NCBI RefSeq assembly: GCF_036084755.1
Contig: NZ_CP107968.1
Location: 2,176,501-2,240,500 of the forward strand
Length of the DNA: 64,000 bases
Origin: Streptomyces sp. NBC_00370
Lineage (GTDB): Bacteria > Actinomycetota > Actinomycetes > Streptomycetales > Streptomycetaceae
Direction of reading: 5' to 3'
Made by a program: the position numbers and the translations under genes. Numbering within the stretch: position 1 is the first letter of the stretch; each line of letters opens with the position of its first letter. Under the pieces are notes generated by a model. That model did not search any database. It was not told the origin of the DNA and saw nothing but the letters and a program-made list of their open reading frames with translations. Below, in pieces: positions 10,320 through 19,908 of this stretch.

Positions 10320-12357
10320 CCGCACTGCCCTCGTTGTCTTCCATGATCTCTCCTGTTGCCGTGTTGACGGCGGGTGCGGGCGGCGCCGCCTTGGCGAGCG
10401 CCACGACCACGGCCTCGGCCGTCTTCCGGCCGAGCCCGGGAACCTCACAGATCTGCTCGATTGTCGCCTGCCGCAGCTTCTTCACCGAGCCGAAATGCTT
10501 GATGAGTGCCTGTTTCCGCGACTCTCCGAGACCCGGTACGTCGTCCAGCGGGCTGGTCCTGATCCGTTTGGCCCTTTTCGCCCGCTGGTAGGTGATCGCG
10601 AAGCGGTGCGCCTCGTCCCGTACCCGCTGGAGCAGATACAGGCCCTCGCTGGACCGGGGCAGCACCACCGGGTCGGTGTCGTCGGGCAGCCAGACCTCTT
10701 CGAGGCGCTTGGCGAGGCCGCAGACGGCGACGTCGTCGATCCCCAGCTCGTCCAGGGCCCGCTTGGCCGCGGCCACCTGCGGCTGGCCGCCGTCCACGAC
10801 GAGCAGCTGGGGCGGGTAGGCGAAGCGCTTGGGCCGGCCGTCGTCCTCGACGAGCGGGGACGCGGGGACGCCGCCCCCTTCGGAAACGGTCTCGGGGGCG
10901 CTCTCGCCCTCGGCCCCTTCGGGCGCCGGCTGCTGCTCGGGCCACTCCCCCGTCTGCTCCCGCTCGTGGAGATAGCGCCGGAAGCGGCGGCTGATCACCT
11001 CGTGCATGGACCGGACGTCGTCCTGGCCCTCGAAGGTCTTGATCTGGAACCGGCGGTACTCGCTCTTGCGGGCCAGGCCGTCCTCGAAGACCACCATGGA
11101 AGCGACCACGTCGTCCCCCTGGAGGTGCGAGATGTCGAAGCACTCGATCCGCAGCGGCGCGCTGTCCAGGTCGAGGGCCTCGGCGATCTCCTCAAGGGCG
11201 CGCGAGCGGGTGGTCAGATCGCTGGCGCGCTTCGTCTTGTGCAGCACGAGCGCCTGCTGGGCGTTGCGCGCGACCGTCGCCATCAGGTCCTTCTTGTCGC
11301 CACGCTGCGGGATCCGCAGGGACACCTGGGCACCGCGCCGCTCGCTCAGCCACTCCGTGACGGCCTCGGCCTCCTCGGGGAGGGCGGGGACCAGCACCTC
11401 CTTGGGCACCGAGTCGCCGCGCTCCTCGCCGTACAGCTGCTGGAGCGCGTGCTCGACGAGGCCCGCCGTCTCGACCGCCTCGACCTTGTCGGTGACCCAG
11501 CCGCGCTGGCCGCGCACCCGGCCGCCCCTGACGTGGAAGATCTGGACGGCCGCCTCCAGCTCGTCCTCGGCGACGGCGATCAGATCGGCGTCCGTGGCGT
11601 CGGCGAGCACCACGGCACTCTTCTCCATCGCCCGGCGCAGCGCCCCTATGTCGTCGCGGAGCCGGCCCGCCCGCTCGTACTCCATGTCCTCGGCCGCCGC
11701 CGTCATCTGCTTCTCCAGGCGGCGGATGTAGGCGCCGGTCCGGCCGGCCATGAAGTCGCAGAACTCCTCGGCCAGTTCGCGGTGCTCCTCGGGGGTCACC
11801 CGGCCCACGCAGGGCGCCGAGCACTTGCCGATGTAGCCGAGCAGACACGGCCTGCCCGTACGCGCCGCGTTCTTGAACACCCCCGCGGAGCAGGTGCGCA
11901 CGGGAAAGACGCGGAGCATCAGGTCGACCGTCTCGCGGATGGCCCACGCATGGCCGTACGGGCCGAAGTAGCGCACGCCCTTCTTCTTGGCGCCGCGCAT
12001 CACCTGGACCCGGGGGAACTCCTCGTTGAGGGTCACGGCGAGATACGGATAGCTCTTGTCGTCGCGGTACTTGACGTTGAAGCGCGGGTCGAACTCCTTG
12101 ATCCAGCTGTACTCCAGCTGCAGCGCCTCGACCTCGGTCGACACGACCGTCCACTCCACGGACGCGGCGGTCGTGACCATCGTGCGCGTACGGGGATGGA
12201 GATTCGTCAGATCCTGGAAGTAGCTGGACAGCCGGGGCCGCAGGCTCTTCGCCTTGCCGACGTAGATCACCCGGCGGTGTTCGTCGCGGAATTTGTAGAC
12301 CCCCGGCGAGTCGGGGATCTGTCCCGGCTTGGGGCGGTAGCTGGAGGGGTCGGCCAT
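10312..12357 (-). CDS. uvrC: Excinuclease ABC subunit C
   Basis: Dual-incision nuclease of nucleotide excision repair. The 681-residue protein has the GIY-YIG domain ([20 protein letters not shown], about 18-37, for the 3' cut), cysteines in CSAPCVG, a UVR motif near residue 215, the RNase H-like 5' nuclease ([20 protein letters not shown]) and a double helix-hairpin-helix end ([22 protein letters not shown]). A Glu/Pro-rich insertion lies around residues 490-530. The ATG at 12357 follows a TAGGGT box by 7 nt, so the mRNA is probably leaderless. Other repair genes in the window are uvrA, uvrB, polA and ogt. Confidence 0.97.
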   Translation of the reverse strand: MADPSSYRPKPGQIPDSPGVYKFRDEHRRVIYVGKAKSLRPRLSSYFQDLTNLHPRTRTMVTTAASVEWTVVSTEVEALQLEYSWIKEFDPRFNVKYRDDKSYPYLAVTLNEEFPRVQVMRGAKKKGVRYFGPYGHAWAIRETVDLMLRVFPVRTCSAGVFKNAARTGRPCLLGYIGKCSAPCVGRVTPEEHRELAEEFCDFMAGRTGAYIRRLEKQMTAAAEDMEYERAGRLRDDIGALRRAMEKSAVVLADATDADLIAVAEDELEAAVQIFHVRGGRVRGQRGWVTDKVEAVETAGLVEHALQQLYGEERGDSVPKEVLVPALPEEAEAVTEWLSERRGAQVSLRIPQRGDKKDLMATVARNAQQALVLHKTKRASDLTTRSRALEEIAEALDLDSAPLRIECFDISHLQGDDVVASMVVFEDGLARKSEYRRFQIKTFEGQDDVRSMHEVISRRFRRYLHEREQTGEWPEQQPAPEGAEGESAPETVSEGGGVPASPLVEDDGRPKRFAYPPQLLVVDGGQPQVAAAKRALDELGIDDVAVCGLAKRLEEVWLPDDTDPVVLPRSSEGLYLLQRVRDEAHRFAITYQRAKRAKRIRTSPLDDVPGLGESRKQALIKHFGSVKKLRQATIEQICEVPGLGRKTAEAVVVALAKAAPPAPAVNTATGEIMEDNEGSADD

Positions 12358-12364
12358 GACATCC

Positions 12365-12387
12365 ACCCTACTTGCGGGCGCGGACAC
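12365..12387 (-). promoter_or_regulatory. uvrC promoter: -10 with degenerate damage-type element
   Basis: TAGGGT (12365-12370) is followed by 7 nt and the uvrC ATG, a leaderless arrangement. Eight nt upstream of it lies GTGTCCGCG (12379-12387), 6 of 9 matches to the TTGTCRGTG element seen ahead of uvrB, ogt and polA. The -10 call is good; the element is marginal. Confidence 0.5.
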
Positions 12388-12476
12388 TGTGACGCGCGTT
12401 GCTTGTCGGGCGCAGGTCAACACGCTTCAATGCGGGGTGACACCGTGCGGTGAACGGACGCGCTGGAGGGGTCTGC

Positions 12477-13382
12477 GTGGGACATACCGCGGCCGATCTG
12501 GAACAGGTGCTGCAGACAGGTCCTTTCCACCTGGCACTGCGCGCCGCGCTCGCGGTGCGCGGGCTGCCGCTCGAACGGGTCCAGCACCATCTGGCGCACC
12601 GCGGGATCAAGGTCGGTGTGACCAGCCTGAGTTACTGGCAGCAGGGGGCGCGGCGCCCGCAGCGGCCCGAGTCGCTGCGGGCCGTCGGCGCGCTGGAGGC
12701 GGTCCTCGACCTGCCGGTGAACTCCCTGCTGCGGCTGCTGGAGGCGGCGACGGCCCCCGGCGGCGTGCGGGGCGCGGCCCGCGACACGGCAGGGGCCGTC
12801 GACCGGCTGCTGGCGGGGCTCGGCGCCCCCGGCGACGGCGGTCTGCACACGGTGGGGCACCACGAGCGGGTACGGATCGGCGGGGGCCGCGAGCTGCTGG
12901 GCCGTGACTCCCAGCAGGTCGTACGGGCGCACACGGACGGTGTCGACCGGTACCTGGCCGTGCACAGGGGCGCCCCGGGCTGCGATCCCGCACGCGTACG
13001 GGCGCGTGCGTACGAGAACTGCCGTACGGGCCGGGTCGGCCGCGACGCGCGCACCGGTGTGGTCGTCGCCGAGCTGCTGTTCGACGGGCCGCTGGCGGCC
13101 GGCGAGACGTACCTCTTCGGCTACGGCTTCGACGACGGTACGGGCGGCCCGTGCGCGGAGTACGTACGCGGCTTCGCCTACGCGGGCTCCCAGTACGTCC
13201 TCCAGGTCCGCTTCGACAGGGCGGCGCTGCCCGCGCGCTGCCGGCGCTTCGCCCAGGTCCCGGCCAGTGCGCCGCGTGCGGGGCGGAGCGATCTGACGCC
13301 GGGGGCGGTGAGCCGTTCGGTCCACCTGGTGGAGCAGGGGGTCAGGCCGGGGGTGCTGGGGATCGAGTGGGAGTGGGAGTGA
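12477..13382 (+). CDS. XRE-like helix-turn-helix protein, unknown regulon
   Basis: About 301 residues. The N-terminal 75 residues look like a lambda-repressor/XRE-type DNA-binding domain (FHLALRAALAVRGLPLERVQ, then VTSLSYWQQGARRPQRPESL with the recognition region). The remainder is a conserved streptomycete domain of unknown function, with no recognised ligand site, ending SVHLVEQGVRPGVLGIEWEWE split as printed in databases. The GTG at 12477 is chosen because GGAGGGG lies 6 nt upstream; a GTG at 12450 has none. It is divergent from uvrC, and its stop lies only 6 bp from the stop of the convergent Rieske gene, so the two transcripts overlap. Confidence 0.75.
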   Translation: MGHTAADLEQVLQTGPFHLALRAALAVRGLPLERVQHHLAHRGIKVGVTSLSYWQQGARRPQRPESLRAVGALEAVLDLPVNSLLRLLEAATAPGGVRGAARDTAGAVDRLLAGLGAPGDGGLHTVGHHERVRIGGGRELLGRDSQQVVRAHTDGVDRYLAVHRGAPGCDPARVRARAYENCRTGRVGRDARTGVVVAELLFDGPLAAGETYLFGYGFDDGTGGPCAEYVRGFAYAGSQYVLQVRFDRAALPARCRRFAQVPASAPRAGRSDLTPGAVSRSVHLVEQGVRPGVLGIEWEWE

Positions 13383-13388
13383 GCGGCC

Positions 13389-13844
13389 TCAGGCCTTCGG
13401 CGCCGGGCTCTTCGCGGCGGCTTTCGGGCCGGCGATGAGATTGCCGTCCTCGTGCGTGAGGGGCACCTCGGGCAGCGGTACGGTCGCGGGCCCGTGCACC
13501 GCCTCGCCCGTGGTCAGGTCGAAGCGGCTGCCGTGGCAGGGGCAGTCGCCGATGGTGCCCTCGACCTTGTAGAGCAGACAGCCGGCGTGGGTGCACTGCG
13601 CGCTGAACGCCTTGTACTCGCCCTTGGCCGAGCAGCTGACGACCACTCGCTGGTCCTTGTAGAGCTTGGCACCGCCGACCGGCACGGCCGAGGCGGCGCC
13701 GAGGGGTTCGGGCGCGGTGGGGGTGGGTGTCTCGGCGTGCCCCAGCTTGGACTTGGTGGAGCAGGCGGCCACGCCGAGCCCGGCCGCACCGGCGAGCACG
13801 GCGCCCTTCAGCACGGAACGGCGCGGGGCAGTCAGGCCGGACAT
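13389..13844 (-). CDS. Tat-exported Rieske [2Fe-2S] lipoprotein
   Basis: A 151-residue protein with a twin-arginine leader (APRRSVLKG), a hydrophobic core and a lipobox-like GVAAC, so it is probably exported folded and lipid-anchored outside the membrane. The Rieske cluster motifs CTHAGC and CPCHGSRFD are complete, with two Cys and two His ligands. C-terminal residues are Pro/Ala/Lys-rich. The start MSGLTAPRRS is preceded by GGAGA. No partner oxidoreductase is adjacent, so it is a stand-alone electron carrier of unknown pathway. Confidence 0.92.
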   Translation of the reverse strand: MSGLTAPRRSVLKGAVLAGAAGLGVAACSTKSKLGHAETPTPTAPEPLGAASAVPVGGAKLYKDQRVVVSCSAKGEYKAFSAQCTHAGCLLYKVEGTIGDCPCHGSRFDLTTGEAVHGPATVPLPEVPLTHEDGNLIAGPKAAAKSPAPKA

Positions 13845-13983
13845 GGTGTCTCCACTGGTCAGGGGGGTGGGTACAGATGCGACGATACCGGGGCCGGTCC
13901 GGCCGCCGGGACGGGGGCCGGGGCAGTGCCTGTCCCGGCGTCCGCCGCGCAGCCGGCGCATGGTCACGGCGGTGCGCACGTTA

Positions 13984-14037
13984 GGGCGGTGCGCGTGGTG
14001 AGGGCGGTGCGCGTGGTCGCGGCGGTGCGTGTGGTCG
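13984..14037 (+). repeat. Three tandem 18-bp repeats in the Rieske/PfkB intergenic region
   Basis: Units begin at 13984, 14002 and 14020 with core GGCGGTGCGCGTGGT; the third differs by a few bases, and a more diverged fragment lies just before at about 13968-13976. They lie in the 311-bp gap between the divergent Rieske and PfkB genes, about 120 bp before the PfkB start. Apart from these and the -10 box at 14143 I see nothing else in the gap. Confidence 0.7.
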
Positions 14038-14142
14038 CAAGGCGGCCGGAAGCCCCGGTGGGGAAGCCACTCAGGCTTGTCGCCGACGCGGCGGGCGCGC
14101 GTGCCAGGGATCGCGACTCCGCACAGCGCGCCGGGAGGGCGC

Positions 14143-14148
14143 TAGATT
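14143..14148 (+). promoter_or_regulatory. -10 box of the PfkB kinase gene (leaderless)
   Basis: TAGATT is followed by 7 nt and the GTG start at 14156. This spacing puts the transcription start on the start codon. A GGGAGGG further upstream is too distant to act as a ribosome site, which supports a leaderless transcript. Confidence 0.55.
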
Positions 14149-14155
14149 CGGCTCC

Positions 14156-15067
14156 GTGATCGTCGTCGCCGGAGAGTCCCTGATCGACCTGGTCCCCCAG
14201 GAGCGCGCGGACGGTGTGCTCGCGCCGCTGCTGCCACGCCGCGGTGGCGGCCCGTACAACACGGCCGTCGCCCTCGGCCGGCTCGGGGCGGCCACCGGCT
14301 TCTGCTCCCGGGTCTCGACGGACGCCTTCGGCGAGACGCTGCTCGAAGGGCTGCGTTCGGCCGGGGTCGATCTGTCGCTCGTCCAGCGGGGTCCCGAGCC
14401 GACCACCCTGGCCGTGGCGACGCTCGGCGCCGACGGGTCCGCCGGTTTCGCCTTCTACGCGGAGGGCAGCGCCGACCGGCTGTTCACCCTGCCGCCCGCG
14501 CTGCCGCCGACGGTGCGGGCACTAGCCCTCGGCACGTGTTCGCTGGTGCTGGAGCCGGGAGCGAGCGCGTACGAGGCGCTGCTGCGCCGGGAGGCGGGGC
14601 GCGGGGTCTTCACCCTGCTCGACCCGAACATCCGCGCGGGACTGATCCCGGACGCCGCGGCCTACCGCGCGCGGTTCGCAGGCTGGCTGCCTTCGGTGTC
14701 GCTGCTGAAGGTCTCGGCGGAGGACGCCGACTGGCTGGGAGGCTCCCCCGGGACTTGGTCGGCGCTGGGCCCGGCGGCCGTCGTCCTGACCAGGGGCGGC
14801 GACGGACTGACCGTACGCACGGCGGACGGCACGGAGGTCTCGGTGCCCGCCGTTCCTGTCGACGTGGTGGACACGATCGGCGCGGGCGACACGATCAACG
14901 CGGCACTCCTGCACGGCCTCGCGACGCGGGACGCCCTGACCCCGCGGGCCGCCGCGACGCTGGGCACGGACGGCTGGCGCGAGGTCCTGGCCTTCGCCGC
15001 GCGGGCGGCGGCGCTGACCTGCTCCCGCACGGGCGCGGAGCCGCCGTACGCGGCGGAGCTGTCCTGA
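14156..15067 (+). CDS. PfkB-family carbohydrate kinase (fructokinase-like)
   Basis: Predicted ATP-dependent sugar kinase of the ribokinase family, 303 residues. It starts IVVAGESLIDLVPQ, has the N-terminal GGGPYNTAVALGRLG sugar-binding region (about residues 37-51) and the C-terminal signature DTIGAGDTINAALLHGL with the catalytic Asp in GAGD. Closest in style to bacterial fructokinases, but the substrate cannot be fixed by reading. GTG start, leaderless context. No transporter or regulator is adjacent, so it is probably a housekeeping sugar kinase. Confidence 0.85.
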   Translation: MIVVAGESLIDLVPQERADGVLAPLLPRRGGGPYNTAVALGRLGAATGFCSRVSTDAFGETLLEGLRSAGVDLSLVQRGPEPTTLAVATLGADGSAGFAFYAEGSADRLFTLPPALPPTVRALALGTCSLVLEPGASAYEALLRREAGRGVFTLLDPNIRAGLIPDAAAYRARFAGWLPSVSLLKVSAEDADWLGGSPGTWSALGPAAVVLTRGGDGLTVRTADGTEVSVPAVPVDVVDTIGAGDTINAALLHGLATRDALTPRAAATLGTDGWREVLAFAARAAALTCSRTGAEPPYAAELS

Positions 15068-15091
15068 GCGATCGGCGGCGTCCGACGCACG

Positions 15092-15820
15092 TCAGGTGAG
15101 GAACGCGGTCAGCGCGGCGCTGAAGGCCCTCGGGGCTTCCGTCCAGGGCAGGTGCCCGGCGCCTCGTAGCGTCGTACGGGTCACGTCCGGGAGCGCGGCC
15201 GCCAGGGAGTCGACCGCCCGGCGTGGGCGGATGTCCTGTTCGCCGTCCACGATCAGGACCGGGACGTCCAACGCGGCGCACCGCTGCCGCAGTTCGTCCG
15301 TCGCGAGGCTGCGGCTGACTTCGGCGTTGATGGTGCGGTTGCATGTGTGGTCCACGCCGAGCCACGGTGTGGCCATCGCCTCGGCGTGTGCCAACGCCCG
15401 GTCGGGGTCAGGGCCGGTGAAGTCGGCCGACCACTGGAGGACCGCCAGCTCCCGGTCCTCCGCCTCGGTGCGGCTGTCGCCGCGCTCGCGCAACTCCTCC
15501 CAGCGCGCGCGGTGTTCACCGAGCCGCCGGCCGAAAGCGGCGTGGTACGGCGGGCGCCAGGTGGACTCGTCGTCGATGCCCGTGCCGGAGACGTAGACGA
15601 GCCGGCTGACCCGGCCGGGGTGGGCGAGCGCGTACCGCAGGGCCAGTTGGGCGCCCCAGGAGTGGCCGAGCAGCGCCGTACGGTCGAAGCCGAAATGGGC
15701 CCGCACGGCGTCGAGATCGGCGACGGAGCGGGCGATGCCGTACGGACCCGAGCGCTGGGAGCGGCCGCAGCCGCGCTGGTCCCAGCGGATCACCTCGCGG
15801 CCGGGCAGCAGCGCCGCCAC
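15092..15820 (-). CDS. Alpha/beta-hydrolase (proline iminopeptidase-like), start codon unclear
   Basis: The 242 residues from the first available GTG (15820) include the nucleophile elbow GHSWGAQ, an Asp in IVDGEQDIRP and the catalytic His in RGAGHLPW. However, the same frame stays open upstream to 15958 and encodes the family's expected N-terminus: VRADDGVRLWAARAGDG, then VVLCHGGPGIWDTL with the oxyanion-hole HGGPG. Between the uvrA TAG stop and 15820 that frame contains no ATG, GTG or TTG. So either the start was lost (a GGG follows the uvrA stop where GTG might be expected), initiation is unusual, or it arises by read-through from uvrA, which is in the same frame. Substrate unknown. Confidence 0.75.
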   Translation of the reverse strand: MAALLPGREVIRWDQRGCGRSQRSGPYGIARSVADLDAVRAHFGFDRTALLGHSWGAQLALRYALAHPGRVSRLVYVSGTGIDDESTWRPPYHAAFGRRLGEHRARWEELRERGDSRTEAEDRELAVLQWSADFTGPDPDRALAHAEAMATPWLGVDHTCNRTINAEVSRSLATDELRQRCAALDVPVLIVDGEQDIRPRRAVDSLAAALPDVTRTTLRGAGHLPWTEAPRAFSAALTAFLT

Positions 15821-15958
15821 GTCCGCGAGGGTGTCCCAGATGCCGGGGCCGCCGTGGCAGAGGACGACGGGCGCACCGCCCGTACCGCCGTCCCCCGCCC
15901 GCGCGGCCCAGAGCCGTACGCCGTCGTCCGCCCGTACGGTCCCGATCGCCGCCGGCCC

Positions 15959-18900
15959 CTACTTCGCCTTCGCCGTCCGCTTGGCCGGGGCCTTCTTCGC
16001 GGTCGTCGACTTCGCGGCGGTCGTCGTCTTCGCCGCCGTCGTCCTGGTCGCGGCCTTCGTCTTGGCTGCGGCCGCCGCCGTCTTCCGCGCCGGTGCCTTC
16101 TTCCGCGCCGGCGTCGCGTCGCTGATCCGGTCCGCGTCGAGGATGTCCCGCAGGAACTTGCCGGTGTGGCTCGTCGGGACGCCCGCCACCTGCTCGGGGG
16201 TGCCTTCGGCGATCACGAGACCGCCGCCGTTGCCGCCCTCGGGACCCATGTCGATCACCCAGTCCGCCGTCTTGACGACGTCCAGGTTGTGCTCGATGAC
16301 GATGACCGTGTTGCCCTTGTCGACCAGCCCCGACAGCACCGTGATCAACTTGCTGATGTCCTCGAAGTGCAGCCCGGTGGTGGGCTCGTCCAGGACATAG
16401 ACCGTGCTGCCGGTGGAGCGCTTCTGCAGCTCGCTCGACAGCTTCACCCGCTGCGCCTCGCCGCCCGAGAGGGTCGGCGCGGACTGGCCGAGCCTGACAT
16501 AGCCGAGGCCGACCTCGTTGAGCGTCTTGAGATGGCGCGAGATCGTCGGGACCGCCTCGAAGAAGTCCAGCGCCTCCTCGATCGGCATGTCCAGGACCTC
16601 GGCGATGGACTTGCCCTTGTAGTGGACCTCCAGGGTCTCGCGGTTGTACCGCGCGCCGTGGCAGACCTCGCACGGGACGTAGACGTCCGGGAGGAAGTTC
16701 ATCTCGATCTTGATCGTGCCGTCACCGGAGCAGTTCTCGCAGCGGCCGCCCTTGACGTTGAAGGAGAAGCGCCCGGGGAGATAGCCCCTGACCTTGGCCT
16801 CCATCGTCTCGGCGAAGAGCCGGCGGACATGGTCGAAGACGCCGGTGTACGTCGCCGGGTTGGAGCGCGGCGTACGGCCGATGGGCGACTGGTCGACATG
16901 GACGACCTTGTCGACCAGATCGTCACCCTCGACCCGGGTGTGCCGGCCGGGCACCGACTTCGCGCCGTTCAGCTCGCGGGCCAGATGCGTGTACAGGATG
17001 TCGTTGACCAGGGTCGACTTGCCCGACCCCGAGACGCCCGTGACCGCGGTGAAGACGCCGAGCGGGAAGGACACGTCGATGTCCTGGAGGTTGTTCTCCC
17101 GGGCGCCGTGGACGGTGAGCTGCCGCTCGCCGGTGACCGGCCTGCGGATCTCCGGGGTCGGGATGGCCCGCTTCCCCGCCAGATACTGACCGGTCAGCGA
17201 CTCCTTGTTGGCGAGGAGTCCCTTCAGGGAGCCGGAATGCACGACCTTCCCGCCGTGCTCACCGGCGCCGGGGCCGATGTCCACGACCCAGTCGGCCACC
17301 TTGATGGTGTCCTCGTCGTGCTCCACGACGATCAGGGTGTTGCCCATGTCACGCAGCCGGACCAGGGTCTCGATCAGCCGGTGGTTGTCGCGCTGGTGCA
17401 GCCCGATGGACGGCTCGTCCAGCACGTACAGCACGCCGACCAGGCCCGAGCCGATCTGCGTGGCGAGCCGGATGCGCTGGGCCTCGCCGCCGGACAGGGT
17501 GCCGGCCGCGCGGTTCAGCGAGAGGTAGTCCAGGCCGACGTCGACCAGGAACCTCAGCCGTTCGTTGACTTCCTTGAGCACCCGCTCGGCGATCTGCTTG
17601 TCGCGAGCGTTCAGCTTGAGCTTACCGAGGAAGTCGGCGCAGTCGCTGATGGACAGCGCGGAGACCTCGGCGATGGACTTGTCCATGACCGTCACGGCCA
17701 GCACGAGCGGCTTGAGCCGGGTGCCGTGGCAGGTCGGGCAGGGCACCTCGCGCATGTACCCCTCGAAGCGCTCCCTGCTGGTGTCGCTCTCGGCCTCGGA
17801 GTGGCGCCGCTTGACGAAGGAGACGGCGCCTTCGAAGGCGGGCGTCGTGTAGGCGCGCTCGCGTCCGTACCTGTTGCGGTAGCGGACCTCGACCTGGGTC
17901 TTGTGCCCGTACAGCAGCGCCTTCTTGGCGCGCTGCGGCAGCGCGGCCCACGGCACGTCCGTACTGAAGTTGAGCGCCTTGGCGAGGCCGCCGATCATGC
18001 GGCCGAAGTACTCCCTGGTGTGGCCGTGCGACCACGGATGGATCGCGCCCTCGTCGAGCGACTTGTCCTCGTCGGGGACGATCAGCTCCGGGTCGACCTC
18101 CATGCGCGTCCCGATGCCGGTGCACTCGGGGCAGGCGCCGAACGGGGAGTTGAAGGAGAAGGAGCGCGGCTCCAGCTCCTCGAACGAGAGGTCGTCGTAC
18201 GGGCAGTACAGATGCTCGGAGTACATCCGCTCGCGCTCGGGGTCGTCCTCGGGGAGGTCGACGAAGTCGAGCACGACCATGCCGCCGGACAGGCCGAGCG
18301 CGGTCTCCACCGAGTCGGTGAGCCGCCGCTTGGCGCTGTCCTTCACGGTGAGGCGGTCGACGACCACCTCGATGGTGTGCTTCTCCTGCTTCTTGAGCGT
18401 GGGCGGCTCGCTGAGCTGGATCGTCTGCCCGTCGACCCTGGCCCTGCTGTACCCCTTGGTCTGCAGATCGCCGAAGAGGTCGACGAACTCGCCCTTGCGC
18501 TCGCGCACGAGCGGCGACAGGACCTGGAAACGGCTGCCCTCGGGCAGTTCGAGCACCTTGTCCACGATGGCCTGCGGCGACTGGCGGGCGATCGGCCGGC
18601 CGCACTGGGGGCAGTGCGGCTTGCCGATACGGGCGAACAGCAGCCGGAGGTAGTCGTAGACCTCGGTGATGGTGCCGACCGTCGAGCGCGGGTTGCGCGA
18701 GGTCGACTTCTGGTCGATCGAGACGGCCGGCGAAAGCCCCTCGATGAAGTCGACGTCCGGCTTGTCCATCTGACCGAGGAACTGCCGGGCGTAGGAGGAC
18801 AGCGACTCCACGTAACGGCGCTGCCCCTCGGCGAAGATCGTGTCGAACGCGAGGGAGGACTTGCCCGACCCGGAGAGCCCGGTGAAGACGATGAGGGAGT

Positions 18901-18973
18901 CACGGGGGAGGTCGAGCGAGACGTTCTTGAGATTGTGTTCGCGAGCGCCACGGACGATGAGACGGTCGGCCAC
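15959..18973 (-). CDS. uvrA: Excinuclease ABC subunit A
   Basis: Damage-recognition ATPase of nucleotide excision repair, 1004 residues. Two ABC modules carry Walker A sequences [13 protein letters not shown] (about 32-44) and [13 protein letters not shown], each with the ABC signature (TLSGGEAQR). Zinc-binding cysteine pairs are at CPQCG, CPECTG, CPTCHG and CENCSG/CEVCHG. The last 45 residues form a Lys/Ala/Thr-rich basic tail (repeats of [12 protein letters not shown]) like those on other Streptomyces UvrA. The start is GTG at 18973 (VADRLIVRG); AAAGG upstream is better spaced for it than for the GTG 4 codons earlier. Confidence 0.97.
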   Translation of the reverse strand: MADRLIVRGAREHNLKNVSLDLPRDSLIVFTGLSGSGKSSLAFDTIFAEGQRRYVESLSSYARQFLGQMDKPDVDFIEGLSPAVSIDQKSTSRNPRSTVGTITEVYDYLRLLFARIGKPHCPQCGRPIARQSPQAIVDKVLELPEGSRFQVLSPLVRERKGEFVDLFGDLQTKGYSRARVDGQTIQLSEPPTLKKQEKHTIEVVVDRLTVKDSAKRRLTDSVETALGLSGGMVVLDFVDLPEDDPERERMYSEHLYCPYDDLSFEELEPRSFSFNSPFGACPECTGIGTRMEVDPELIVPDEDKSLDEGAIHPWSHGHTREYFGRMIGGLAKALNFSTDVPWAALPQRAKKALLYGHKTQVEVRYRNRYGRERAYTTPAFEGAVSFVKRRHSEAESDTSRERFEGYMREVPCPTCHGTRLKPLVLAVTVMDKSIAEVSALSISDCADFLGKLKLNARDKQIAERVLKEVNERLRFLVDVGLDYLSLNRAAGTLSGGEAQRIRLATQIGSGLVGVLYVLDEPSIGLHQRDNHRLIETLVRLRDMGNTLIVVEHDEDTIKVADWVVDIGPGAGEHGGKVVHSGSLKGLLANKESLTGQYLAGKRAIPTPEIRRPVTGERQLTVHGARENNLQDIDVSFPLGVFTAVTGVSGSGKSTLVNDILYTHLARELNGAKSVPGRHTRVEGDDLVDKVVHVDQSPIGRTPRSNPATYTGVFDHVRRLFAETMEAKVRGYLPGRFSFNVKGGRCENCSGDGTIKIEMNFLPDVYVPCEVCHGARYNRETLEVHYKGKSIAEVLDMPIEEALDFFEAVPTISRHLKTLNEVGLGYVRLGQSAPTLSGGEAQRVKLSSELQKRSTGSTVYVLDEPTTGLHFEDISKLITVLSGLVDKGNTVIVIEHNLDVVKTADWVIDMGPEGGNGGGLVIAEGTPEQVAGVPTSHTGKFLRDILDADRISDATPARKKAPARKTAAAAAKTKAATRTTAAKTTTAAKSTTAKKAPAKRTAKAK

Positions 18974-19198
18974 GCCGGTCCGCACCTTTCTGGAGAGAAG
19001 CAGGGGCGGAGCCCCCTTCCCAGACTACGGGGGGTCGCCAGAGCGATGGATTGCCAAGCTGTGGATTGCGGCACAGGAACCGCCGGGCTGCTTTCCGCCC
19101 CGTTCCAGAATGCCTGTCACGAGCCTATAGCACGCGCATTCGATTTACGGCCGGTCTCTGCCTCCTTCACCCGATCGAGTGGTGCCATGGCTCTCCGC

Positions 19199-19204
19199 TA
19201 TCGT
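19199..19204 (+). promoter_or_regulatory. -10 box of the mycothiol-dependent isomerase gene (leaderless)
   Basis: TATCGT is followed by 7 nt and the ATG at 19212. There is no ribosome site in between, which points to a leaderless mRNA. Confidence 0.5.
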
Positions 19205-19211
19205 CGGCGCC

Positions 19212-19898
19212 ATGACTGATCACGTGCGCGACCTGGCGTCGGTACACGAGGCGACCGAACGGCTCCTGACGGCAGCCGCCGGACTGGACAACGCGGCGCT
19301 CGCCGCTCCGTCACGGCTGCCGGGCTGGAGCCGCGGTCATCTGCTGGCCCACATCGCACGTAATGCGGACGCCCTGGTCAATGTTCTGGAGGGGCGTCCT
19401 ATGTACAAGGATGCCAAAGCGCGTCAAGCCGACATCGACCGTGACGCGCCCAGGCCGCTCGAAGCGCAGCTCAGCGACGTACGGGAGAGCGCGGCGCGGT
19501 TCGAGAGGGCGGCGAGCGCCCCGGCGGACTGGAGCCGCACCATCACGATGCGCAACGGCGTCACGGACACGGCGGCCCGGGTGCCGTTCCGCCGCTGGGG
19601 CGAGATCGAGCTGCACCACATCGACCTGGACGTGGGCCGCACGCTCGACGACCTGTCCGACGAGTTCACCGGCCGTGAGATCGACTTCCTCGCCGAGCGC
19701 TTCGCCGGGAACGCGGACGTCCCGCCGCTCGCCCTGACCACCCCCGACGGCCGGACCCGGCACACGGGCAGCACGGACGGCACCCCGCTCGCCGTCTCGG
19801 GCCCCGCGGGCCGGCTGATGGGGTGGCTGGCGGGCCGCACGGACACCGCCCGGCTCAGCTCGCCGGACGGCCCGCTGCCCGTCCTGCCCCCGCTATAG
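19212..19898 (+). CDS. Maleylpyruvate isomerase family mycothiol-dependent enzyme
   Basis: A DinB/MDMPI-fold protein of 228 residues. The N-terminal four-helix domain has LPGWSRGHLLAHIARNADAL with a metal-ligand His (about residues 39-58), and GEIELHHIDLDVG supplies the Glu and His that complete the metal site in this superfamily. The C-terminal domain (about 150-228) is the sterol-carrier-like part of MDMPI. Related enzymes use mycothiol as cofactor; the actual reaction here is unknown. The next gene's -10 box overlaps its stop codon. Confidence 0.85.
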   Translation: MTDHVRDLASVHEATERLLTAAAGLDNAALAAPSRLPGWSRGHLLAHIARNADALVNVLEGRPMYKDAKARQADIDRDAPRPLEAQLSDVRESAARFERAASAPADWSRTITMRNGVTDTAARVPFRRWGEIELHHIDLDVGRTLDDLSDEFTGREIDFLAERFAGNADVPPLALTTPDGRTRHTGSTDGTPLAVSGPAGRLMGWLAGRTDTARLSSPDGPLPVLPPL

Positions 19899-19901
19899 GC
19901 T
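19896..19901 (+). promoter_or_regulatory. -10 box of the MBL-fold gene, overlapping the upstream stop
   Basis: TAGGCT followed by 7 nt and ATG at 19909. The TAG of this box is also the stop codon of the preceding isomerase gene, so the second gene can be transcribed independently as a leaderless mRNA. Confidence 0.55.
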
Positions 19902-19908
19902 GAGCCGT

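Noticed and set aside
13452..14159. A plus-strand frame covering the Rieske gene complement and the tandem repeats
   Set aside because: The repeated VRVVRAV peptide simply reflects the 18-bp DNA repeats, and the frame ends at the start of the PfkB gene.
18986..19060. SOS box or damage element for uvrA
   Set aside because: I found no GAAC-type LexA palindrome. The sequence 8 nt before TAGTCT matches TTGTCRGTG at only 3 of 9 positions.
15347..19219. A 1290-codon open frame on the plus strand
   Set aside because: Exact antisense of uvrA and the hydrolase; composition is typical of a shadow frame, while uvrA has every family motif.
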